Assembly (NCBI GenBank): GCA_033032175.1
Contig: CM065331.1
Span: 9,300,370-9,364,369, forward strand
Direction: 5' to 3'
DNA: 64,000 nucleotides
Source of the DNA: Saturnia japonica
Lineage: Eukaryota > Arthropoda > Insecta > Lepidoptera > Saturniidae
Positions 22,610-34,689 of this stretch are shown in pieces. Positions within the stretch are counted from its first letter, which is position 1, and the number at the start of each line of letters is the position of its first letter. Both the position numbers and the translations under genes were made by a program. The notes below the pieces were generated by a model. It ran no database searches. It was not told the DNA's origin and worked only from the letters and a program-made list of their open reading frames with translations.

Positions 22610-23478
22610 AAAAAGAAACAGTAACCATTAGTTATTACAATTGTTATCCTTAAAATAATATGATATAGTTTATATGGAAATAAATAAAAACAAAACTAAG
22701 TTTCCCCTCAACCCCAGAGAGAACTGATAGAGAATGACGAAAAACTTGCGCAAAAAATAAAAATAAAAATAAAAAATGAAGTTTACAATGTAAAAAAAGG
22801 TACAAATATAGCAAAAAAAAAAAACAACAAAAATTTACTACAATCTAAGAGAGCTAAAAAATTTTTTTACAACTTTTAATATAGTAATGAGAATATAATA
22901 TGTATATAAACAATAATAATATATGTATATAAATATATAAATAAGTTCGAAACAATATGTTATGTAAAAAAGTAAAAAATAATAATAATGCTAAACTTAA
23001 TATATAATACTAATATAATTTATAAAGTAAAAAGTTTTAACAAATGATTATATCAATTTATCTATCGGTTAATTGAGTGGTTTTAATATGTGAAGTTAAA
23101 AATTATTTTTCATAACAAAAAAGAACAATAAAAATGTATATATAACATTAACTCATCTACTAAGTTAATACAGAACAACTGAGTTTAACATTAATATGGA
23201 TCAAATCAATCAGAAATATATCTATGCAACAAAACGAAATAGTAAACAAAATAATACAATTATACTGAATAACCCGAGATAAGCATGTTAAAGATATTCA
23301 AATATACACTGAACGTGAACGGTACTATAGCGACTTCGCTAAGTAACTTAGTAACATAACTAAGAAATGTGAAGTAGGTAATTGGAAAAAAAGTTAGATT
23401 GTAAACAAATATCGAAACAAAATAAAACTGAACTACCTTAGTTACTAACAGGATATCATACGATCATCACAGCAAAAG
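22610..23478. other. AT-rich spacer between LINE ORF1 and ORF2
   Basis: Very AT-rich, with A-runs and no coding signal. If ORF1 belongs to the same LINE, an 870-base spacer is unusually long. It could contain a decayed insertion, or the two frames could belong to different elements. Confidence 0.5.
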
Positions 23479-24192
23479 TTACTTTTTGGAGGTTGTACGT
23501 TTAGATTTCGTGACTGTCTTCACGGATATCGTTGGTTTAGCAGTATCTTCGTGTTTGATCTTATTCAAATCAGTGAGTGAAGTGATTCGTTGACGAGATC
23601 CGTTCGGCGCCAGAACGAAGACATAGCCTTCCCTGGTCCAACACTTCTCAATACCAAACCTCTCACGAGCTGCCATAAATGCATTATGCCGCGCTCTAGT
23701 CAGAAACTCAGACATAATAACTCCGGTGTTTTTAAGTTTAGTTTTGCTGAACCAGAGCTTGTCACGGATTGCTACACTTTGAACCTTTAATAGAATCGGC
23801 CTAGGTTTTTGAGTCGCTGAAGGTCGTCCCATCCTGTGGCACCGTCTAATATTAGCGACAGTGAATTCCGAAATGTTTAGACTTTCTTTGATAACCTTCA
23901 TCATCACCTCTACCGTTTCTTGCTTCTTCTGCTCTGGCACTCCATGAAGTAAAAGTATTTTTCTACGTGACTGCATCTCGAGACTGTCAACTGTGCTGGC
24001 CAGTATCTCCATCTGGCGATGAAGACTTCCCAGTGCCTCCACGATAAAAGACTTAAACGTGATAAAATCAGTAGAAAGACTTACAGTACTGGGAGTAGTG
24101 CTGGGTGTCTTCATTAGTTCGGCTTCAAAATTCGCCATACGCTCGTGAAACATCACCATCATATCTGCCACAGATTCTTTAAGTGACTCCAT
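23479..24192 (-). CDS. LINE ORF1-type nucleic-acid-binding protein
   Basis: An intact 237-residue frame. The N-terminus (about 1-80) is predicted helical or coiled coil (MESLKESVADMMVMFHERMA...). A central RNA-binding-like block follows, with KILLLHGVPE near residue 83 and VANIRRCHRMG near 115, motifs shared by ORF1 proteins of LINEs. It has a basic Lys/Thr-rich tail (TVTKSKRTTSKK). In LINEs this protein packages RNA as a trimer. It lies upstream of and in the same orientation as the endonuclease frame, which fits one element read from right to left. It is the only LINE frame here with no visible lesion. No host function should be assumed. Confidence 0.75.
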   Translation of the reverse strand: MESLKESVADMMVMFHERMANFEAELMKTPSTTPSTVSLSTDFITFKSFIVEALGSLHRQMEILASTVDSLEMQSRRKILLLHGVPEQKKQETVEVMMKVIKESLNISEFTVANIRRCHRMGRPSATQKPRPILLKVQSVAIRDKLWFSKTKLKNTGVIMSEFLTRARHNAFMAARERFGIEKCWTREGYVFVLAPNGSRQRITSLTDLNKIKHEDTAKPTISVKTVTKSKRTTSKK

Positions 24193-25470
24193 TATGTGCT
24201 AAGTTGCTATTTTCAAGGAGATAACACTCAACGGACAGGTAATTTATACTAGCATTGATTTATTACTATTAATTGTATTATTTAACTAAAATAAATACAG
24301 AGAAGAAATTTTCGCAGGTTAATTACCCGCCTACCCTCGAGTTAAATTAAATTATATTGTGGATTTTTATGTACAATTCGTAAAATCTGTAATGATAAAT
24401 AAATAAACCAATTTACAAAAAAGAAATGGCACAGTGCCCATAATTTTGGGCTGTCCCCAGGTAATATTTAGTAATTTAAACAAACTTTTCGCGATTATTC
24501 CGTTTAGACCTCCCGACACATTGAGATTTTATTTAAAATACAAATGTTATATTTCATCTTAATTAATTTATATCATAAATTAACGATTTTTCGTTATTTT
24601 TGAACGTAATATTTACCAATTTGCCTTTTATATATTTAAAAATGCAACGGCAACGGATATCTCGACGTCATCTTATAAAAGTAATGTACATTTTAGTTAC
24701 AAAGTGAATTGCGAGCAGACATGTTTTCGGACTCAACTTGAGTAGAAATTTATATTCAGTTATGTTACTAAAAATTTAATACATATAATTTAAATTTCAT
24801 TGTTCGATAACGTTTCATTCGTATTTTGGCTTTAAAAGAGTAGGCTTTAAAATTAACATTAAACAAAGAAATTGAATTGCTGTTAAAATTATTTTAATCC
24901 ATGAAGTAAGACTCTGTGTTACTTCGGTTTTGTTACTATTGAGTGAGAAACCTTATAATTAAGATATTACCTTCCCAAAATGCGTATGAATTTTTTTTAC
25001 ATCGCGATGTGTAATGTGGTACGATTATTTCAGATTTAAACTGTAGGTAACGAAGAAACCGCTTTTGTATTTATATATAACTGGGGTTCCAGATTTGAGA
25101 CGCGTATTCCAGAGATTTGTGCGTTCAAACGAACAATGAAGGTTGAATTAATATAATTTTTGTTTAGTGACTCGGTGGTCCCATGCCATGGCTCGAAATA
25201 TCCACTTTACAATTCCTTCTTCCGTCACCTATTGCGAGCTGGTGAGGGTAATTTTTAGTGCTACAGGGAACTCGTAACCCTCTATTTGGGCGGCCTCTCT
25301 GGTAAATAAAGAAAGAGGCTAAACTGCCGAGGTGAGCCAAACAAACAAGTCTCTAGGGTTGTCATGTACAGGTGAATTTTATATTAGAAATGTTTTTCGA
25401 ACCCGCGCCATCGTAGTAGATTTGGCACTTTAGTACTTCTGTCAAGGTTTATTATACGTTTTTTATTTTA
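24193..25470. other. AT-rich intergenic stretch
   Basis: No gene or element end could be supported. About 25,180-25,380 is more GC-rich and looks like a decayed repeat, but no second copy was found in the window. Confidence 0.4.
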
Positions 25471-25589
25471 TTTCAATGCTAGCTGTGCCCGTGACAGTGC
25501 TTGCGTGGACTACATAATGCCGTCGCTCGGCCACATACGTGGATCATGCTACCTCCGCTCTCGTATGTATTTAATTAATAAAATTAAAG

Positions 25590-25800
25590 TGTTATAAAGA
25601 GTAACTTAGGCTACTTTTATTTTAGACTAAAAAACAGGGTTCCGCGCAAATAAAAAAACTGGTTATGGTGAATCAATTCAGGCGCTTAATACATCATACG
25701 CTTACTCTGAATATACCATAAGGGATATATGAAATTAATATACTACTTATTTTTAAATCTTAAAAAGATCTTCATTGGACCATTGGACCTACAGACACCA
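25590..25800 (+). repeat. Dispersed repeat shared with 39.3-39.5 kb
   Basis: It shares GGTGAATCAATTC, GGCGCTTAA and the TTTTATTTTAGA blocks with 39,310-39,505 in the same orientation. A diverged reverse fragment lies near 40,280-40,510. The 39-kb copy ends in a Helitron-like GGGTACAGCTAG terminus. Confidence 0.5.
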
Positions 25801-25929
25801 TAGGACAACTAGATGCCGTGAAGGATTCCACCCTTATATCGTGGAAATTCCCCTGATTCGCACGATTATGCATCGTCGTTCATTATGCGAACGGCAAAGG
25901 AGTAGAATTCACTCCCGTCATCTGTTTTC

Positions 25930-26070
25930 CCATCCACTTATAACTTAGGAGTCTTCAAGCGAAGAGTGAATAGGCATTTTATAGGTAAGCGCTTGCATCG
26001 TCGGCTTCATCCTTACTTTCCATCAGGTAAGATTGTAGCCAAGCGCATACCTGTATTGCATAAAAAAAAA
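25930..26070 (+). pseudogene. LINE ORF2 C-terminal remnant
   Basis: The plus strand reads PSTYNLGVFKRRVNRHF then a KRLHRRLHPYFPSGKI stretch, the ending typical of some lepidopteran LINE ORF2 proteins, followed by an A-run at 26,060-26,072. Relatives of this ending appear in decayed form near 42.3, 48.1 and 54.4 kb. 5' truncated. Confidence 0.55.
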
Positions 26071-26409
26071 AACATTGTTTAGGTTTATGAATACTGCAAA
26101 TATGAAACAGAAAATAGTCAATGATCAAAAAGTCGCTGGTCGAATTTCAATCATTGGGCGAAAGTTAGATAACTTAATATTACTTATATAAAATAGGGTT
26201 TATGTAGAACTATTAAACAAAACCTAGTATTAAATAAAAACATATTTAATTGGCAACCCTAACAGCTAATATGTGAGTGACAGCCGATCATAAATAACCG
26301 ACGCCACGACGTTTGGGATAGGGGACGGATCAAGGGTTCATGTCACCCACGACCGACCTTACACTCGAACCACAACTCATAGTACTCAGAGCTTGCTAGA
26401 AATTAAACA

Positions 26410-26690
26410 TGACATAACATACCATCACGCCTGTATCCGCCAAGGGTTAGGCAAAGATGTACTAATGTACACCCACAGTTCGTCGGGTATTTTTTAGGTC
26501 CCATGTAATAGGGGGCAAGCCTATTGCCATTAATCGGGCACAAAGCCAATACTCCGAGCGGTTTTTGAGAATTTCATAGAAAAACCCAATAACACAATGC
26601 TCGACCTGGGAATGGAACCCAGGACCTCGAGCATAGCAGTCGCACTCAGGATCATTAGGCTAATGAGGGAGTTTATAATGAAAAACATTT
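26410..26690 (-). mobile_element. SINE-B copy (tRNA-derived), minus strand
   Basis: The reverse complement begins CTCATTAGCCTAATGATCCT, continues through GGTTCCATTCCCAGGTCGAG (B-box-like) and the body ATGGCAATAGGCTTG..CCCCTATTACATGGGACC, and ends in GTACATTAGTACA. The large tandem duplication of 26.5-38.1 kb starts inside this SINE. Confidence 0.75.
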
Positions 26691-27439
26691 ACAACCTGAT
26701 GTCATTACCTTAATTACGTCACATCCTGTTAATACAGATATTAATAAGTATGTTGGGTAACTTATTGTAAATCGTTGTATATAAATAATGGAATCAATTT
26801 CAAATAATTAATAAATTATTATTTATTTTATTATTACGTGAGCAATGAATTTAAATAAATATTGATTTTTCAGAAACGATTGTAAGAATTCGACTCGTTC
26901 GATTGTATGATAACGTTTTACTTTCCAAATTAATTTTTTCAAGTTTTCCAAGTTTTTTAAAGAATATTGAGAGAAACACACTACTACATACTAAATACTA
27001 GTTTTATTTGACGGTTTCACCTGTTTTAAATTTATTTAGCTAACTCTTCACTGCGCCACCAATGTACCCGTATCGTTCTTCTCACGTCTCGTAAATGCTT
27101 AGAGATTTCCAGTTTGCCTGAAGTAACTTCTCTGGTCCATAAAACAGTTGTGTGAAGTTTTAGATAACCTTTCTCGTAAAATACATTATGGTGGAAAATC
27201 CAATCTGCGAGCTGGTCGTCCTCCAGATCTGCTACTTCCCCGAGGGGTATGATACTGACACTGAACCACCAAGAAAGAATGAGCAGAGTCCACTTACCGA
27301 GCAATTCCTCCTTGTTGTTCAGCTTCTCGGGTATCACAGAACTGGCGTTAGCGTGCAGCGTTATGTTATGATATGTGGGCTCCATCTATCTGCAATTGGA
27401 CTCTTTCTAGGTCCATTGTGTGTAGATATTCCGGCCGGC

Positions 27440-28173
27440 TATTCCAGCCAGCCCAGCTCCGACCAGAAACGCAGAAGCCTCGTGGAGCATTCACAGGCTT
27501 CTCGAAGCGACCTCAGGTTTTTGAGGATTTCTACCCGTTGGATTGCAACTCTCGCGCATTCGAGGATTACGTCGGTAGCGGTTTCTTCACCCTCCATGCA
27601 TGCTCTGCACATGGGGCTGTCAGTGACACCAAGAACCTAAAGGTGTTTGTTAAGTGAACCATGGCCAGTTATAGTGCCTACCATAACACGTAAATCACTT
27701 CTATTAAGACTGAGAAGTCGCCGCGAGAAACGCGGTTCAGGGATGGGCAGTATACCCCTCGACTGTCTACAGTCACTGGCCGTTGTCCATCGATCTTTAT
27801 GTAAATCTGTTGTTCTCCGATGCAGCCACGAGCTAATCTGACTGAACGGCAGACGTAGTATGGGTAGAGGACCTATCCGCAGACTGCTCGAATCTCTCTT
27901 TGCCAGTTCATCTGCTGCGTCATTGCCCAGTGATCAGTTGTGTCCTTTGATTCACTGTAGGGTTGCTTTATTGTTAATTGTAGCCCATTCCAGTGCTTTA
28001 TGACCCTCGTTTATAAGCCCATATTCATGTATCTTACTCTTCAGGGTAGCGTGCAGCGTAAAAGTTGCGTGAGCCACGGCGGATAAATAAGGCGATGCCT
28101 TAAAGATGCGAAGTGCACGTGCCCTTAACCGACACTCGAAGCTGTCTTTTTTGAAACAAGCGTCCGTTACCGC
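27440..28173 (-). pseudogene. LINE ORF2 RNase H/C-terminal region (unit I)
   Basis: The minus strand reads GNDAADELAKRDSSS (the RNase H GNxxADxLA motif), then HKDRWTTASDCRQ, RRLLSLNRSDLRVMVGTITG and, after a stop or shift, MCRACMEGEETATDVILEC, the Cys-rich knuckle, and LRFWSELGWL. This is the RNase H plus zinc-knuckle end of an I/R1-group LINE. It is interrupted at its upstream side by the younger RTE insertion. Inactive fragment. Confidence 0.75.
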
Positions 28174-28180
28174 GACGGTT

Positions 28181-29958
28181 CATCATCATCATCATCATTT
28201 CAACCGCTGGACGTCCACTGCTGAACATAGGCCTCCCCCATAGATCTCCAGAGCAACCGATCTTGTGCGGCCTGCACCCAATGACTCCCAGTGACCTTTA
28301 TTATGTCGTCTTTCCATCTAGTAGGGGGCCGTCCTACGCTGCGCTTTCCGGTGCGTGGTCTCTACTCGAGAACCTTTCTGCCCCAACTGCCGTCAGTTCT
28401 CCGAACTATGTGCCCCACCCACTGCCACTTCAACTTGCTAATCCTTTTGGCTATGTCGGTTACCTTAGTTTGTCTACGGATCTCCTCATTTCTGATTCGA
28501 TCTCGTAGAGAAACACCAAACATAGCCCTCTCCATAGCTCGCTGAGCGACCTTGAGCTTTCTTATGAGGCCCACAGTGAGCGACCACGTCTCTGTGCCGT
28601 ATGTCATCACTGGCAACACACACTGGTCAAAGACTTTCGTCTTGAGGCACTGAGGTATTTTGGACGAGAAGACGTCGCGCAGTTTCCCGAACGCTGCCCA
28701 GCCGAGTTGGATTCGTCGACTGACCTCTTTTTCAAAGTTGGACCTACATAACTGGACTGTTTGTCCCAGGTAGACATATTCTTCAACAACTTCTAGACAA
28801 GAGTTCCCAACTGATACTGGGGTGGGCACCACATGGATATTCGACATGATTTTTGTCTTGTCCATGTTCATTTTAAGGCCCATCTATTGAGAAACTTTGT
28901 CGAGGCCATCGAGCATTGTGCCAAGATCTTCCAGCGATTCTGCCATGACTACGATGTCGTCAGCAAATCGAAGGTGAGTGATGTACTCGCCATTGATATT
29001 GATGGCGAGTCCTTGCCATTCCAGGAGCTTGAAGGCGTCCTCTAGAGCGGCGGTAAACAGTTTCGGAGATATTACGTCTCTCTGTCTAACGCCTCTTCTC
29101 AAAGGAATTGCCTTCGTGCATTACTCCTGTACTCGGACCGACATGGTGGCATTGTTGTACAAGCACTTCAACACTTCGATATATCGATAGTCAATACGGC
29201 ACCGCTGGAGAGACTGCAACGCTGCCCAGGTTTCGACCGAATCAAAGGCTTTTTCGTAGTCAACGAACGCTAAGTATAAAGGCAGATTATACTCCTCAGT
29301 TTTCTGTATAATCTGCCGCAGCGTATAGATGTGGTCTACGGTGCTAAAGCCTTTTCGGAAACCGGCTTGTTCGGGTGGCTGGAAGTCATCAAACTTGTGC
29401 TCGAGACGATTCGTGATGACCCTCGAAAAAAGCTTATAAACATGGCTCAGCAACGAGATGGGCTGATAGTTCTTTAATAAGGTTTTATCACCTTTCTTGA
29501 AGAACAGGACCACCACGCTGCCGCTCCACGTTTCCGGCGTTTTACCCTCGAGTATAACGGAATTAAAGAGCTTTTGCAGGACCTTAAGTACCGGTGTTCC
29601 ACCCGCTTTAAGAAGCTCTGATGTAATTCCGTCATCACCCGGCGCCTTGTTGTTCTTAAGCTGCTTAAAGGCCATCCTAATCTCGTACAGGGTGATGTCG
29701 GGGATATCTTCGGTATAGTGTAGGGTCAGCACGGCTCTCGGATCTTTAGCCGGGCTGGTAACAGGCTTAGTTGACGAGGTATATAACTGCCCATAGAACC
29801 TTTCGATCTCCCTTAATACCTCTGGCTTGGTGGACGCTACGCTGCCATCATCCATTTTCAGCTTCGTCAACTGGCTCTGCCTAATAGATGCATTCCTTGC
29901 GAACACTTTGGAGCCTTTATTCCGCTCTATCGTCTCTTTAATACTTTTGGTATTGTAA
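28181..29958 (-). mobile_element. 5'-truncated RTE-clade LINE inserted in unit I
   Basis: The minus strand encodes an RTE reverse transcriptase in three pieces: 29906-29121 (KAPGDDGITSELLK, NYQPISLL, FVDYEKAFDSVE), 29102-28884 (GVRQRDVISPKLF and FADDIVV) and 28883-28362 (VYLGQTVQL, VLPVMTYGTETW, WQWVGHIVRR). Stops or frame changes separate the pieces. It ends in an ATG microsatellite (28,181-28,198), the RTE style of tail. The matching unit II lacks it, which fixes the boundaries. Direct repeats GACGGTT at 28,174-28,180 and 29,959-29,965 are the TSD. The endonuclease domain is absent. Confidence 0.88.
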
Positions 29959-30384
29959 GACGGTTACCAGACGCGTAAAAGAAATTGCTCGGCAAAAGTG
30001 ACCTGACATTCTCGCCCAGCAGCCCAATGACCAACCACATTATAAAACGTAATTTTTTAAATTAGGATCCGTAAAATATAAATAATACACAACTGTAATT
30101 CTATACTAATATAAATTAAGAGCTAAAAAAGAGGTAATAGTCCAATAGGTGTGCTCCGGCAACTGCACTTGAGAGGTAGTCTTCCACTAGTCTTAGCGTG
30201 CTACCATCTTGAGCCATATCGCCACTTAAGATCAGGTAAGATTATGACCACAACGCTAAACCTATAACGATAAAAAAGTCTCCGGAACTACTACTCCTAT
30301 TCTGAAGATTCTCTCAGTATTAGGAAGGTACGTTATCCCTCAGTACTATTAAATGCTATTCTATTCTTATAATGTTTTATATTA

Positions 30385-30660
30385 TAACTAGCGATTTTCT
30401 TGCGGCTTCGCTCGCGACATAGTTGAGATATGTTGCATATATTTTGCTTTCTAACTGAATTACTAAATACCAGTCTTCATCTCCTTCTTCACAGGGGTTG
30501 AATTTCCTAAAAACCGTTCTTAGTGCTCACCTACAGTGTAAAAGGAACTCGCATGAAAATTTTCACGTTTCTACCCTCAGCAGTTTGAGTTGTACTTTGA
30601 TATGTCAGTCAGCCAGTTAGTAATCCTTTTATATAATACTAGCTGTGCCCGCGGCTCCGT
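30385..30660 (-). repeat. Helitron-terminus-like repeat (copy at 35.84-36.10 kb)
   Basis: Both edges resemble reversed Helitron 3' ends: ACTAGCGATTTTCTTGCGGC at the left and ACTAGCTGTGCCCGCGGCTC at the right. The sequence between has the GGGGTTGAATTT block common in degenerate Helitron-like repeats. The same block occurs in unit II at about 35,838-36,105. Confidence 0.45.
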
Positions 30661-30944
30661 TTATGAGATAACAGAATTGTTGCTTGAAGATGTCGTGATC
30701 AAAAGATAAAGTATATAAGGTGTAAAACAAAAAAAAACAAAATCTATCCAGTAGTTTACTGCGTGATGCGCACATAACGGCAAACCTCAGTTAGACAGAT
30801 AAAAACCAATACTGTACGACAAGTGAACTATCTGAAAGTTTTGAACTATGGCCAAACATTTTCTAGAATTACAAAAATAATATGTTAATAAATACAGTGT
30901 GTAATATTTTATAAAGATTTTTATCCAATTATATTCATGGGATG

Positions 30945-31400
30945 GTAGAGATTAATGAAGAATTATAAAACCATTATAAGACCGGTCTTGACGTATGGAT
31001 TTGAGTGCTGAGCAACGAAGAAACTTGATGAAACAAGATTACACGTGGCAGAGATGCGAATGTTAAGATGGATGTGTGGAGTAACTAGAATGGATAAGAT
31101 CAGAAATGAGTTTATTGGAGGAAGTCTTAAAATAGCACCAGACACAGAGAAGTTGAGGGGTTATAGGCTAGCATGCTATGGGCATGTCAAGAGGAGGGAT
31201 GAAAGTTATATAAATAGAAGAATGTTAAGTATGAAGGTGGATGGATATAGGAGTAGAGGAAGATCGAAGAACGTATGGATGGATTGTGTGAAGAATTATA
31301 TGTGTGAATACTGAGATGATATTTGATAGAGTAGAGTGGTTGAAGAAAACATGTTCTGGCCGACCCTACTTACTTAAGTAGGATAAGGGGTAAGAAGATG
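30945..31400 (+). pseudogene. RTE-type LINE ORF2 C-terminus (unit I)
   Basis: The plus strand reads KNYKTIIRPVLTYGFEC, a stop, then AEMRMLRWMCGVTRMDKIRN, GHVKRRDESYINRR and GRSKNVWMDCVKNY (31045-31314). An ATG microsatellite lies near 31,398. It is duplicated in unit II, so it is older than the duplication. Confidence 0.75.
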
Positions 31401-31964
31401 ATGATGGTAGAGATTAATGAAAAAGTGGGTTTTGATCAAAATTGGTTGCTAATTTTTTTACCATTTATCGCTTATAGTTGAACATCCCACTAGCCCAGCA
31501 ATTGTATGTCTAGTTTTTTTAATGTCAAAAGACCAGCTAACAGGCGAACGGCCGTCTGATTGTATTTTTTTTAAAAGGCAAATTAACGATACTCTCCCTG
31601 ATGGTAAGCACAGTAAAATCCAAAGATAACGGCGACCAACCATAGATCGTAATCCTTCGACGGTCGCTGCTGTCATGCCTTCCTGCATTTATTTAACTAG
31701 GTATGCACATGCTGTTCCCGACACGTAAAAACGAGTCACTATGCATGGTAGTTGCAACCCAGTCGGGCGGTACCGCCCAATCTGCATTACCTCATTAGTT
31801 GCTCAAGGGTGTACCACGTGCAGGTGAGGTTGCTTTTGGAAAAAGCTATGAAACCTGTTTATTCAGCTCTAACGTACGCGTTAAAAAAGGTTACTAAGGA
31901 ACATTACCGTTATAGCAATTCGCTTAGATTTTAGGGTAGGGGGAGTATATCCAGCCAACGACAG

Positions 31965-32510
31965 GATGTATTTTTTTTATCGTTATAGGTTGGCGTTGTG
32001 GCCACAATCTTATCTGGTCTTAAGTGCCTCATTAACCTTGTGCTCGTAAGCGCGACTGCTATGATCGAGGTCCTGGGTTCGATTCCCAGGTCGAGCAAAA
32101 AGTGATTGAAATTTTCAGTTGCAGCTCGGGGTTTGGCTTTGTGCCCGATTAATCGCAAAAGGCTCGTCCCCTGTTACATGAGACCTAAAAACATACACGG
32201 CGAACTGTGGGTGTACATTGGTACACCTCTGCCTAACCCTTTGGGTATATCGGCGTGATGGTATGTATGTAAGTGACGATGTGTCCCAAGATGCTAGTAT
32301 GCTAAGTATAGTGGAAGTCTGGCTCTCTAGTGCAACACCAGAACACACCAACAGTTCAACTTAAGAGTGGTAGCTAGCCGGGCGGGCATTACAGAAAACC
32401 CTAACACCATGCTATGATTTCATCACGATGTTTTCCTTCACCGAAATCTCAGGTTCATTGGAGTCCGTTCACGCTACCAAATGAGCCATAAGGTTCCCAT
32501 GTTCGGAATG
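31965..32510 (-). mobile_element. SINE-A copy split by a SINE-B insertion
   Basis: SINE-A body pieces (CCACAATCTTATCTGGTCTTAAGTG at the left; AAGTGACGATGTGTCCCAAGATG to CTACCAAATGAGCCATAAGG at the right) are separated by a plus-strand SINE-B at about 32,030-32,265. The A-box-like end (GGCTCATTTGGTAG on the minus strand) lies near 32,480. Confidence 0.6.
32030..32265 (+). mobile_element. SINE-B copy, plus strand
   Basis: The head reads TGCTCGTAAGCGCGACTGCTATGAT, followed by the B-box-like GGTTCGATTCCC and the standard SINE-B body and 3' end (GGGTATATCGGCGTGATGGT). In unit II the same insertion is present but shortened to its first ~70 bases, apparently by a deletion with GTG at both ends. Confidence 0.72.
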
Positions 32511-33374
32511 GTGTTGACGGCATAGTATCAAAAAGTTCCTCAGAGCATTCCCCATTGTTCTACTAACACACATAGTGACCTATAGGTCCGTTCCTCGGTG
32601 TGAAACTCTTGAGTCTGGCAGCCGCCCGCGCGACACAGGTGACACTGCACTTGCAATCACTTAGCTACCCACAATATTATTACTGTTTTTTAGGTCCCAT
32701 GTAATAGGGGGCGAGCCTATTGACATTAATCGGGCAAAAAGCCAAACTCCAAGCTGCTACTGAGAATTTCATAGGAAAACCCAATAACACTTTGCTCGAC
32801 TTGGGAATCGAACCCAGGACCTCGAGCATAGCATTCGCACTCAGGATCATTAGGCTAATGAGGGAGTTTACAATCAAAAACATTTACAACCGGATGTCAT
32901 TACCTTAATTACGTAACATCCCGTCAATACAGATATTAATAAGTATGTTGGGTAACTTATTGTAAATCGTTGTATAATTAATGGATTTAATTTCAAATAA
33001 TTAATAAATTATTATTTATTTTATTATTACGTGAGCAATGAATTTTAATAAATATTGATTTTTCAGAAACGATTCTAAGAATTCGACTCATTCGATTGCA
33101 TGATAACGTTTTACTTTCCAAATGATTTTTTTCAAGGTTTCCAAGTTTTTTAAAGAAGATTGAGGGAGACACACTACTAAATACTAGTTTTATTTGATGG
33201 TTTCACCTGTTTTAAATTTATTTAGCTAACTCTTCACTGCACCACCAATGTACCCGTATCGTTCTTCTCGCGTCTCGTAAATACTTAGAGATTTCCAGTT
33301 TGCCTGACGTTACTTCTCTGGTCCATAAAATAGTTCTATGAAGTTTTACATAACCTTTCTCATAAAATACATTC

Positions 33375-34443
33375 AAAATCAAAATCAAATCAAAATCAAA
33401 ATAATCTTTATTCAATTTAGGCCCTAAAAAGGCACTTATGAATGTCAAAACACTACTGCCGGTTCGGAAAATATCCCAGTCATCGAGAAGAACCGGTAAG
33501 AAACTCGATCGGGTTTATCTCTTTTTTTTTTTTTGTTAACTGTACAAATGTTACAAATATAACAGGTACAATAATAATATATTAGTGGATGCACAGAGAG
33601 GGAGTCACTTCCAGACATCACTATCATTCACATAATGATCCACCCTATAATAACCTTTTGACAGTAAAACCCGCTTGAAATGGTCCTTGAACTTGTTGTT
33701 AGGTAAATCAGTAATGTGCTTCGGGATCTTGTTATAGAACCTAACACTATTACCTAAAAAACTTTTATTAGTCTTACTAAGTCTAAAACACGGTACGACT
33801 TATTTATCTTTATTTCTAGTATTTACATTGTGCTGATCTTTGACAAAATCCAGCTTGTCTAAGTTTTTACGGACATACATTATGTTATCAAAGATGTATT
33901 GGGAGGGCAAAGTTAAAATACTAAATTCCTGGAACTTGTTCTTTAGTGATTCGCGGGGTCTCATATTGTAAATTGCTCGAACTGCCCGATTTTGTAATAT
34001 AAATATGGTATCTACCTCAGCTGCTGAACCCCACAGCAAAATACCGTAAGACATTAAGCTATGAAAGTAAGCGAAGTAGACTAACCTAGCGGTGGCAATA
34101 TCTGTTAACTGGCGAATTTTGCGTACTGCGAATGCAGCAGAACTTAATCTTCCCGCCAAAGTTTTAATATGCGGACCCCACTGTAATTTTGAATCAAGGG
34201 TAATGCCCAAGAAGACAGTACCATCAACTAAGCCTACTATATTCCCTTCTATCTTGATACTACTATCAACACTCCGAACATTGGGCAAGACAAATCTCAT
34301 ACATTTGGTTTTGTTTGCATTTAGTAGTAAATTATTTAAAGCAAACCATTCAGAGATTTTAAATAAGGTGTTGTTTAATTGCCTAAGTTCCGAATCTATT
34401 CTTTTCACTTTGAATATAAGTGAAGTGTCGTCTGCAAAAAGTA
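33375..34443 (-). mobile_element. 5'-truncated jockey-superfamily LINE inserted in unit II
   Basis: The minus strand starts inside the reverse transcriptase motif C (LFADDTSLIF near 34,440) and encodes the following 200 residues: LLLNANKTKCMRF, FLGITLDSKLQWGPH, RKIRQLTDIATARLVYFAYFHSLMSYGI and RAIYNMRPRESLKNKF. A stop after NTRNKDK (33,800) comes earlier than in relatives, because the GNSVRFYNKIPKHI region follows in another frame. The 3' UTR ends in a GATTTT-repeat tail at 33,375-33,410. Unit I lacks the element, which defines the ends. Confidence 0.85.
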
Positions 34444-34689
34444 AGCATTATGGTGTAAAAACCAATCTGCGGGCTGGTCGTCTTCCAGATCTCCTACTTC
34501 CTCGGGGATATGATACAGTCACTGAATAATCAAGAAAGAATGATCAGAATCCACTTATCGAGCAATTACTCCTTGTTGTTCAGCTTCCCGGGTATCACAG
34601 AACTGGCGTTAGCGTTCAGCGTTATATTATGTTATGTGGGCTCCATCTGTCTGCAATTAGACTCTTTCTAGGTCCATTGTATGTAGATA

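Larger units (their letters stand above)
26488..32685. repeat. Large tandem segmental duplication, unit I
   Basis: This unit and 32,686-38,088 match along their length: both start inside a reverse SINE-B (TTTTTAGGTCCCATGTAATA), carry the same RNase H LINE fragment, the same RTE fragment and the same SINE-A/SINE-B nest, and end at CTACCCACAATATTATTAC. Unit I alone contains the RTE insertion at 28,181-29,958. Without insertions both units are about 4.3-4.4 kb. The units are clearly diverged but alignable by eye. Confidence 0.9.

Noticed and set aside
27032..27385. 117-residue open frame on the minus strand (MEPTYHNITLHAN)
   Set aside because: It lies just past the LINE RNase H fragment, has no recognisable motif, and the unit II counterpart is split by a LINE insertion without sign of constraint. 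Probably LINE 3' UTR.
28263..28545. Two overlapping plus-strand frames of 81-84 residues
   Set aside because: Antisense shadows of the RTE reverse transcriptase on the minus strand.
32080..32105. tRNA gene suggested by GGTTCGATTCCCAGGTCGAG
   Set aside because: The B box is part of a SINE-B. No cloverleaf with paired acceptor arm can be formed, and the same head recurs at several SINE copies.
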